DNA from: Chloranthus sessilifolius
Taxonomy: Eukaryota > Streptophyta > Magnoliopsida > Chloranthales > Chloranthaceae
Reading direction: 5' to 3'
DNA: 64,000 nucleotides
Assembly (NCBI GenBank): GCA_021018995.1
Contig: CM037589.1
Location: forward strand, 59,780,101-59,844,100
The notes beneath the pieces were generated by a model. The model ran no database searches, had not been told where the DNA came from, and saw only the letters and a program-made list of their open reading frames with translations. Below are positions 56,689 through 64,000 of the stretch, in pieces. The translations under genes and the position numbers were made by a program. Numbering within the stretch: position 1 is the first letter of the stretch; each line of letters starts with the position of its first letter.

Positions 56689-59600
56689 CTACCCAACATG
56701 CAATAAATAGGCCAAAAAATGTGCTCAACAACATAAAAGCATGGAACGTTAACTAACTGAAAGGGAAAAGTAGTTATATTCCATCAAATTCAAGTTCTAA
56801 GTGTTAGGCTTAATAAGGGTACACCCTTTTTAAGAATTTGGTATTCCATTATGGAAAAAAATAAAAATAAAAAAGGTGTAATAATGGCCAACTAGGTAGT
56901 TGACTGATAGATTGGTGATGGAAGCAATGAGAATGTTGTTCCTACCATAGTCCCAAAGTCGGAAGTCGGTAATAAGTTGGCAAGGGTTTAAGTAAGGAAA
57001 AATTGGTCAAAGCCTCAAAAAATCGGCGAAAACAAAAAAAATTCAATTTTTAAATATCATAATATATTTTAAGTTAAAAATAATGATTCTAATGAATAAA
57101 ATAGAACATACTAGGCAAAAGGAAGAAGAGCAGTGAGCTCTAAGATGGGCAAGCAGCAGAGAGGGGTGATAACACTAAAGGAATTTTTTTCAGTTAAAAA
57201 AATAATTCGGACCACATCACAAACATAGTTGATTAATCGGCTAAGTCCCCTACTTGGCCTATTAAAATCAGCGATGTAGTCAGGATGACTTTGTGACTAT
57301 GGTTCCTACATAGGATATCTGAGGCTTTCTAATGACGTACAAAAGTGACAAGCAAGTTAATTGGGAGTGGAATAGTTTGATCGGTCTGGTTTCTAAAGCT
57401 TAGCACTACACTTGGGGGTTTTCCAAAAGTAAGGTTGCCTACGGTGGCACCGCTAGATGAAAGATTGTGCACCATGTGTGAACGTATAGACTGCAAAATA
57501 GAGGACACCTGTAAATGGTTGCACGAAATCTTTTGAATAAATGTATTTGATTCAGTACTAAAGCTATAACTTGGAAGAAACATCATGGGAACTTTGAATA
57601 ACAACACATCACTAAAGATGAATACTTGAATATAGCAAAATAAAAGAAACGAGTCAATGAGGGAAAAACCAAAGAGGAGCCCGTCTTTTCCCCTCTTCAC
57701 TCTTTGTTCTTTTGTTTGTTTTATTTGTTCTCTTTTTTTGAGCTTCTAGCTCGACTTTGATCTAGTTGTATTTTCCCTTTTGCATTGAAAGTACGACTTT
57801 ACCGATAAAAAAAAAGGAGACAATGGTAATCGGAACAAAAAATCTTTATCAAAAGAAGCTACTGAACTGAATGCATAAGATCATATTCATTTATAATTAT
57901 TACTTACCAAACCTCTAACACGTTTGCAATCTTCCAAGCATTTTTGAGCATACAAGACTGCATTCTTAAGCTCAGGCAGCCATTTGTCCGTGACAACCTT
58001 TTCTTGTTCAGCAGCCAATGTCAAACAATAACTAGTTGTCCTGCAGGATATAAATCAATCAGATATTTTTTTTAATGAATAAAACCAGTTAAAGACTACT
58101 CACTTCAAGCTCTGTTCAGTCCATGGTATCAAAACTCAGCCGATACTGATACATATCAATTTCCTCGATAACCAATGCCTACCACCTGATACCGTCCTGT
58201 GACGAGGTCAATATTCGGGGTAGCAGCAGGAAGACGTGGGGGCCTTGAAACTGATTGGCTAGCAGCAGAAAGGCGTAGGGGCCTTTGAGTTGATTGGTGG
58301 CACGATGCGGTTGCATGGGAAAATGATGCGGGGAGTTATGGGCGTAGTGGTGTGGGGCATGACACTGTGTGCCACATAAGGAGTCCGTGTGCCATGGAGG
58401 TATGACAAACCAATATGTTTGAAGTCCTCGGATTATTTGCCCATAAATGGTGTTTGGACCATCTATGTGGGAGGGGAGCTGGAGAGCTACTTCCACACAC
58501 ACGGGGCCTTGCGTCGCCAGAGAGTGCGCAAATGGGTGGGCCTAGGACGTCGCAGCTGCGATGCTGTGTGTCACCGAAGGTAAGGTTGCCATGTGGCTCT
58601 GGGCCGGCGTCGCGGTGCACATGGGTAGGCAATGAGGGAGGCACTCGAGGGCTACGTGGGGCACGGTAGTGTACGGTAGCTGAGGGCCGGATGCAGACGT
58701 GTGTTAATATCGAGGAACACACACGATGGCGAGCTTGGTTCAGTATGTCAGCGAGCCTTGTTGGAATGGGACGGTATAAGGAGCTGCATGCTACTGTTGC
58801 GAAGCGAGGGCCTAGTGCAGGGCACGCGAGGGTGAAGCTTGAGCAAGCTAAGCGTGGCACTGAGGTACTGGCTTGCGTGTCGTATGGGGCACGATGCGTT
58901 GATATGGTTAGCCTCGAGAGAAGGCAACCGTGAGCGAGAGTTCTCGACCTCTAGGCGGGTGGTATCAGAGTCTGATGGTTGGGTAGGCTGACTTCGTTGC
59001 ACACGGCATCGAGACGCCGCACGGGTGTGATAGCCGGTGTCAGGCTCCGCCCCCGTGAAATATGGTATCAGAGTCAAGTTCGATCTGGATGAGGTGAATT
59101 GGTGCCAAGAGGACATGCGATGTGGTGTCAGGTGGGCATGCGATATCATGGTGCTAGGAAGGCACGCCATGTGGTGTCAGAAGGGCACGTGACATCTCAG
59201 AGCTAGTTAAGAGGTGAGGGCCTTGGGATTGAAGAACCAAGTGAATCTGGGATGGGTGACGCTGGGGAGCTAGTGGGAAAGTGAGGACCTAAGAACTAGG
59301 GTAAATCGAACGAGAGCTTGAGGAACAGAGGGTGAAGGCAGGGCCGAGGTACTGGGGTGTTGCAGAAGCTGAATTTGGTGAAGTCGAATGCTTGGTGCAT
59401 GACATGGTGAGTGATAGCGCTGGTATGGGCCAAGCGTGAAGAATCAGTGTGTTGCTTGTTCGTAGGTGAAGCTGGCTTCATGCCAAGTGAAATGCAGATG
59501 GGCCAAGTTTGAGCTAGCGGGGAGGTGCCAAACCTCAGGGCTAGATATTGGGTGTTAGCATGGTGGTGTGTTGACGTTAACAGGTTGGGAGGAGTGGGCG

Positions 59601-60559
59601 GGGTCATTCCACTGTGATTATTGCGTCAACGAGGACGTTGACATTATGGAGTGGTGGAGGATGTGACGGGGTCAATACTCGGGGTAGCAGCAGGAAGGCG
59701 TGGGGACCTTGGAGCTGGTTGGCTAGCAATAGGAAGGCGTAGGGGGGCCTTAGAGCTGATTGGTGGCGTGATGCGGTCACGACGCGGTCGCGTGGAAAGA
59801 TGATGCGGGGAGTTATGGGTGTAGTGGTGTGGGGCATGACACTGTGTGCTACGGAAGGAGTCCGTGTGCCATGGGGGTATGACAAACCAATATATTTGAG
59901 GTCCTCGGGTTATTTGCCCATAGATGGTGTTTGGACCATCAATGTGGGAGGGGAGCTGGAGAGCTATTTTCACACACATGGGGCCTTGGTTCGCCAGAGG
60001 GTGCGCAAGTGCCTCCTAAGTCTGAAAGGGTGGGCCTAGGACGTCGAAGTTACGATGTCGTGTGTCACCCAAGGTGAGGTTGCCATATGGTCTCGGGCCG
60101 GCGTCACGGTGCACATGGGTCGGGAATGAGGGAGGCACTCAAGGGCTACATGGGACACGGTAGCTGAGGGCCTGATGCAGACGTGTGTTAGTATCGTGGA
60201 ACGCACACGATGGTGGTTTTGGTTTAGTATGTCGGCGAGTCTTGTTGGAATGGGATGGCATGGGGAGCTGCATGCTACTATTGCGAAGGGAGGGACTAGT
60301 GCAGGGCACGCGAGGGTAAAGCTTGAGGAGGCCAAGCATGGCATTGAGGTGCTGGCTTGCGCGTCGTATGGGGCACAATGCGTTGATATGGTTGGTCTCG
60401 AGAGAAGGCAACTGTGAGCGGGAATTCCTGTCCTCTAGGCGGGTGGTATCAGAGTCTGATGGTTGGGTAGACCGGCTTCATTGCATGTGGCATCGAGGTG
60501 CCGCATTGGTGTGACAGCCGACTTCGGACTGCGCCCCCGTGACAGACCGCTACAACTAG

Positions 60560-60640
<81 letters not shown>

Positions 60641-62276
60641 GAGGGGAAAATGCGCCCTTTTGATATGGGCGCCACACGTAACTCCTTTTTTGTGAAGTGA
60701 TGAGTGGTATGAGGCCAACTTTATTAACTAGGGTTAAACTGTTAAAATATTTTAAAAATTATATTCCCTTTCAGCCATCATTCTTGCCTTTTTTAGAAGT
60801 CTCTCTTTTTTTCTCTCTTCTCTCTCTTTTTCCAAGAAAGTGTCAGACCTACTTTTTCAAGTATATTTTACTAAGAAAATGTGGGCACCTGGTAGAGAGG
60901 TGCCGACACCCCGATAGCGAGGCGGTGGCACCTCAGCACCGGGGTGCCGAAGCCTCCTTTTAGGGGCGTCAACGCCTCTATATCGAGGTGTCGAAGCTTC
61001 GCTAAGAAAAAAAGGGTGCCGACGCTTTTATATCTGGGTCTTGGCGCCTCTATATCGAGGTGTTGACGCTTCGCTAAAAAAAAAATTATTTATCGAAGCG
61101 CCAACACCTCGATATAGAGGCGCTGAAGCCCCCTAAAACGAGGCGCCAACACCCCTTTGTTTTTTCAAGCGAAGCGCAGCACCTCGATATAGAGGCGTTA
61201 GCGCCCCTAAAACGAGGCGCCGACACCCGACGACACTGGCGTCGGTGCCAAGACTGCCATCGAGATGCGGCCGCGCTACTGGTGTCTGTGTAGGCTCATG
61301 GCGTGGTCATCTGGGTTAGCCACAGAGCCACTACTGCGTCAAACATTGGTGGGTTGAAGTTGGGGCATCATAGGAGTGTCACCAAGCCATGAGGGTTTCG
61401 CCGTAGATACTCCGAGAGCTTCGGTCGTGGACCACGAGGGCACGCGACATGGTGACAGATACAATCACGACACATACGTATAGTGGAAGACGTGGAGCAT
61501 CATGGGCATCTTGGTGTGTTGGATGGGTAGTATGTCAAACCAATACATTTGAGGTCCTCCTGTTATTTCGCCTATGTTGGTGTTTAACCTATATATATGG
61601 GGAAGTGATCTTAGCAGCAGGAGCCATTCCCTTGGACGTGTCGCTGGTCTAAGTGATTCCCTACCCAACACGTATGATAGCATTGTGGGCTTAAGTCGTG
61701 TAGGCGGGCCTTGCTTGGTCGCTCTAGTTATGTCGTGCACTACGGCCATCGTGTTGGTAGTTTACAGCCACCCCAACGATGCGCACTCGCCCCTGAAGTG
61801 GGGCTGCCCCTATGATAGTCGTTGCGTATCGCACTATTACTTGAATTTGGGAATCCGTAAAGTCTCTAAACTAATGCGTTACCATGCAGGTTTGAGACTT
61901 GAGTAGGCTGATCTAGTCCGGGAAGCTAGTTGCCGCATGAGAGTATACATCGCAAAGAGTAACTCCGTGACAGGGCGCTTCGAGGCCGAGGCGCTAGCGC
62001 TTCACTACCGGACACCCACATTTTTTGAGTAAAATATACCTGAAAAAGTAAGTCGAACACTTTTTTGGAAAAAGGGAGAGAAGAGAGAGAAAAGAGATTT
62101 TTAAAAAGTCAAGAATGACGGCTGGAAGGGTATATAACTTTTAAAATATTTTAAAAGTTTAACCCTAGTTAGTAAAGTGGTCCCCATGTAACCATCACTT
62201 CACAAAAAGGTGCTATGTGTCGTGCCCATATCAATAGGTGTAGAGATATCTCTACGCCTGGAGGCATATCCCCGAC

Positions 62277-62308
<32 letters not shown>

Positions 62309-63435
62309 CTTTTTTTTCAACAAAAAAAAAATCAAAATCAACCTATACAGTACCGGTTCATATCCATATCAGCCGATACGCATTGATCCAATACAGGCTG
62401 ATACGCATCAGTCCAAGGTGGACCGATACTCATACCGTGGTTCAGTCATAAAAACCAATAAAAGGAAAGCTAATAATAAAAATATGTGAACTAACCAAGG
62501 CAGATCCAAAGCCCATGAATATATGTAGAGCACTACCAACTAATTGATTTCAGGGCAAATATACTAGAAAGTCTGCACCCTCTAGATCTTTAAAAAAAAT
62601 TTCTCAAAAAAAAAAAGATCTTTAAAATTCTCAATGGGCCATAAACATGTTGTCCATTATTTGGCTTCCATCTATAGATATGCTGGGCCTTTCACTGCTT
62701 TAGAAGAGGCCAAAGATTCCATAGGGCAATTTGAACATAGGTAGCTTTATTAATACCCATGGAATCTTGGAGGGCACCTATGCCAAAAACCATTGACTCC
62801 TTTGAATCAGACGATGGAGATTGTTTTTCGCCCCAATATTCCACACAAGGAATCTTGAGATCATAGGCGTACCATCAGACAATCAGTTTTTTATTCCATA
62901 TGGCAAAGATCCCAAAACAATGCCCCCCTCAAATCATGTTTGATTGTGATGTGCCGTGTGATTTTAGGGCCACTGTTTTGGGATCTGCCACGTGGTATAA
63001 AAACGGACCGTCTGACGGAACGCTCATGGTCTCAAGATCGCTTCTGTGGAATATTGAGGCGAAAATGATCTCCATCATCTGATTGAAAGCAGTCAATGGC
63101 TTTTGGAGTAGGTGCCCTCCAAGATTCCGTGGGTGTTAATAAAGCTACCCTATGAACATTTGATAATATTTGCTCAAAAGTTGGTGAGCATATCTTATCT
63201 CATGGCAGAAAATAAGAATAAATTAGATTGCAGCTTCACCTCTCGTATTCTTGTTGTGCACGGTATGCATGGTTTAATAATGCATGGCCACTTTCCACAA
63301 GACCCCGCCGAATATGAACCAGATCGATTGCCCTTGACAAATCCTCCAGCACACTAGCTTCGGAACCCCGGGGCTTCAAACAGAATTGCAGCGACTCCAA
63401 CACTGATCCTAAACCAGTATCTGAACCTTCCAAAC
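56557..63435 (-). CDS. AUG5: HAUS augmin-like complex subunit 5, C-terminal part (5' partial)
   Basis: The last three coding exons of plant AUG5, a subunit of the augmin complex that recruits gamma-tubulin to existing microtubules to nucleate branches in spindle, phragmoplast and cortical arrays. Exons in order of transcription: 63435-63240, 58040-57908 and 56688-56557 (stop TGA 56559-56557). Junctions are GT-AG, and split codons rejoin in frame (AG|G Arg). The product includes [39 protein letters not shown], then [16 protein letters not shown] and finally [16 protein letters not shown] and AWLNHVKQL, all characteristic of the AUG5 C-terminus. About 153 codons are visible; the rest lies upstream of the window. 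No stop or frameshift interrupts them, so the gene looks functional. The gene is convergent with the kinase gene. Confidence 0.88.
56940..57300. repeat. AAGTCGG-word element in AUG5 intron
   Basis: Left CATAGTCCCAAAGTCGGAAG and right CAGGATGACTTTGTGACTATGG form an imperfect inverted pair; words such as AATCGGCGAAAA and AATCGGCTAAGTCC lie between. The CATAGTC ends link it to the hAT-like MITEs at 18065 and 29297. Confidence 0.55.
57690..57820 (+). mobile_element. Possible LINE 3' tail
   Basis: TTGAGCTTCTAGCTCGACTT to TTTGCATTGAAAGTACGACT, followed by TTTACCGATAAAAAAAAAGG, resembles a plant L1 3' UTR and A-tail in sense orientation. A 123-codon minus-strand open frame at 57329-57700 next to it has no recognisable family. 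Confidence 0.3.
57908..58040 (-). CDS. AUG5: AUG5 exon, second from last
   Basis: A 133-bp exon with acceptor ATCCTGCAG and donor GTAAGTAATA. It encodes [16 protein letters not shown] to [12 protein letters not shown]. It is separated from the previous exon by a 5.2-kb transposon-filled intron. Confidence 0.88.
58122..58197. repeat. CGATAC-word element, interrupted
   Basis: CATGGTATCAAAACTCAGCC and CCGATACTGATACATATC words. The LTR element starting at 58198 appears to have landed in it. Confidence 0.5.
58198..59060 (+). repeat. 5' LTR of the TRIM/LARD-like element
   Basis: TG at the start and GTGAAA (mutated from GTGACA) at the end. An internal TGGTATCAGAGTCTGATGG at 58960 also resembles a primer-binding site. 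Open frames on both strands here are repeat-derived. Confidence 0.85.
59662..60544 (+). repeat. 3' LTR of the TRIM/LARD-like element
   Basis: Starts TGTGACGGGGTCAATACTCG and ends CCCCCGTGACA. It contains about 25 bp (TAAGTCTGAAAGGGTGGGCC region, about 60018) not seen in the 5' LTR and the same internal TGGTATCAGAG at 60444. Confidence 0.85.
60560..60637. repeat. (TA)n tract
   Basis: About 78 bp of TA between the LTR element and fold-back element D3. Confidence 0.95.
60638..62278. mobile_element. Long fold-back element D3 in AUG5 intron
   Basis: Inverted arms of about 240 bp: left TTTTTTGTGAAGTGATGAG to AAGAAAATGTGGGCACC (60680-60890), right the reverse complement (about 62005-62220). Both run through ACTAGGGTTAAACTNTTAAA and a CTCTCTTTTTCCAA pyrimidine stretch. 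Next to the left arm is a GC-rich array of CACCTCGATATAGAGGCG words in both orientations (60890-61240). A foreign LTR-like block fills 61440-61975. The element lies between (TA)n tracts at 60560-60637 and 62279-62308. Confidence 0.8.
61440..61975 (+). mobile_element. LTR-like fragment inside D3
   Basis: TATGTCAAACCAATACATTTGAGGTCCTC and the following GGTGTTTAACC segment are clearly related to positions 59879-59940 of the nearby LTR element. It then diverges and ends CTCCGTGACAG, like the LTR end. It is probably a relative or chimeric LTR that inserted into, or was captured by, D3. Confidence 0.55.
62336..62455. repeat. CGATAC-word element
   Basis: GTACCGGTTCATATCC, CAGCCGATACGCATTGATCC, CAGGCTGATACGCATCAG and GGACCGATACTCATACCG words, ending near GTGGTTCAGTCATAAAAACC. 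Confidence 0.55.
62742..63150. mobile_element. Fold-back MITE, family B copy with long arms
   Basis: Left TAGCTTTATTAATACCCATG and, in reverse complement of the right end, TAGCTTTATTAACACCCACG. The arms match for about 80 bp, through GGAATCTTGGAGGGCACCTA and CATTGACT. The interior has CTTGAGATCATAGGCGTACC and GGACCGTCTGACGG. It is the best-preserved family-B copy in the window and ends 90 bp from an AUG5 exon. Confidence 0.85.
63240..63435 (-). CDS. AUG5: AUG5 exon, third from last
   Basis: A 196-bp exon with acceptor TTTTTTAG and donor GTGAAG. It starts with the last two bases of a codon and ends with AG of Arg. It encodes LEGSDTG to [10 protein letters not shown], predicted helical. Confidence 0.88.
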
Positions 63436-63966
63436 CTAAAAAATAATAAAATATATAAAGAAAATAGTTGACCAAATATCCCCTCTGAGCCATCCAAATA
63501 ATCCTAAAAATATGAAAAATTAAGGATTGAACTCTTGCACCAAAAGAAATATCATATATCATTCCTAAAGTGTATTGTGTTAAAGTTACAGCATTTCTGG
63601 ATTTAATTATTGCATTCAAAGAACTATATAGAAAGGCAGAGTGGCAAACATATAACTGAAAAATTCTTAATCTCATATGGGGAAGAATGCCGGTGCGACG
63701 AATATATAAGCGAAGAGGCCCGGTACTATACGTCCAGACGTAGCCCTGATGGCTCTGTCCACGTCAGCTAGGTACCATGTGACACCCATCACGAGGATTG
63801 GGCGCCACATCAACTTAGACAAGATTTACCTATGTACCACCCAGAAAAATTGGGCATGATCCCATGCATAACCACCGTTGAGAATGTGGTCAGAGACGCC
63901 AAAAATAAATGCACCAAGTTGGCTGGGCATTACCTTATCTTTGACCCAACAACGGAGGGCAAAAAA

Positions 63967-64000
<34 letters not shown>
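63436..64000 (-). other. AUG5 intron, continuing out of the window
   Basis: Intronic DNA upstream of the 63240-63435 exon. It includes a diverged unit of the repeat seen at 11231-11660 (63760-63960) and ends in a (TA)n tract, 63968-64000, that runs to the edge of the window. Confidence 0.6.

Larger units (their letters stand above)
58198..60544 (+). mobile_element. Small non-autonomous LTR retrotransposon (TRIM/LARD-like) in AUG5 intron
   Basis: Two direct long repeats, 58198-59060 (863 bp) and 59662-60544 (883 bp), both starting TGTGACGNGGTCAATA and ending CGCCCCCGTGA(A/C)A, flank a 601-bp interior. TGGTATCAGAG, the complement of the initiator Met-tRNA 3' end, lies 3 bp after the first repeat (59063). 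A purine tract, GGAGTGGTGGAGGA, immediately precedes the second. The interior has no gag or pol, only chance frames. The LTRs are GC-rich compared with the surroundings and moderately diverged, so the insertion is not new. Orientation is opposite to AUG5. No clean target duplication was found. Confidence 0.85.

Noticed and set aside
57329..57700. 123-codon minus-strand frame within the AUG5 intron
   Set aside because: No family match and no splice signals placing it in AUG5; the exons either side join perfectly without it.
58336..59170. Several frames of 80-174 codons, rich in Pro, Arg and Ser
   Set aside because: They lie in GC-rich LTR sequence, recur in the second LTR with stops and shifts, and show no protein family.
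1..64000. CRISPR arrays, operons or prokaryotic signals
   Set aside because: The tandem repeats lack regular spacers and the genes are spliced eukaryotic genes.
1..64000. tRNA or rRNA genes
   Set aside because: No cloverleaf with A and B boxes or rRNA-like block was recognised by eye; a tRNA scan would be needed to exclude a diverged one.

Overview
This is nuclear DNA of a flowering plant. The evidence is two intron-rich, plant-type genes in a very repeat-dense, AT-rich background of solo LTRs, L1 and RTE LINE fragments, hAT- and CACTA-like MITEs, long fold-back elements and (TA)n tracts. Nothing bacterial, viral or organellar was seen. I cannot name the species; the repeat load and introns of up to 5 kb suggest a medium to large genome.

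Positions 1-30,100 hold no gene I can support. They contain an antisense L1 reverse-transcriptase relic (1.3 kb), a solo LTR with a 5-bp target duplication (5754-6688), a MULE-like inverted-repeat element (4892-5704), several families of non-autonomous fold-back elements, a pair of MITEs rich in CACGTG motifs (13.2-14.0 kb), a 1-kb fold-back element (16242-17260) and a relative of it split by a 2.27-kb solo LTR (23515-26430).

Positions about 30,150-50,385 are one plus-strand gene: promoter, a multi-exon 5' leader, 16 coding exons and a poly(A) signal. It encodes a 451-residue RCK/MAK-type protein kinase of the kind annotated in plants as cyclin-dependent kinase F-4. All splice junctions are GT-AG and join in frame. 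Introns 8, 9 and 15 are swollen by L1, RTE and satellite-like DNA.

Positions about 50.4-56.5 kb are intergenic and full of MITEs. From 63,435 down to 56,557 the minus strand carries the last three coding exons of the HAUS/augmin subunit 5 gene (AUG5), convergent with the kinase gene. Its 5.2-kb intron contains a complete small LTR element without protein genes (58198-60544) and a 1.6-kb fold-back element (60638-62278). The 5' part of AUG5 lies beyond position 64,000.

The most unusual pattern is a set of non-autonomous elements whose ends are conserved but whose interiors are built from one short, often self-complementary word repeated in both orientations. The word differs between families, and even between two elements that share their 300-bp terminal inverted repeats.
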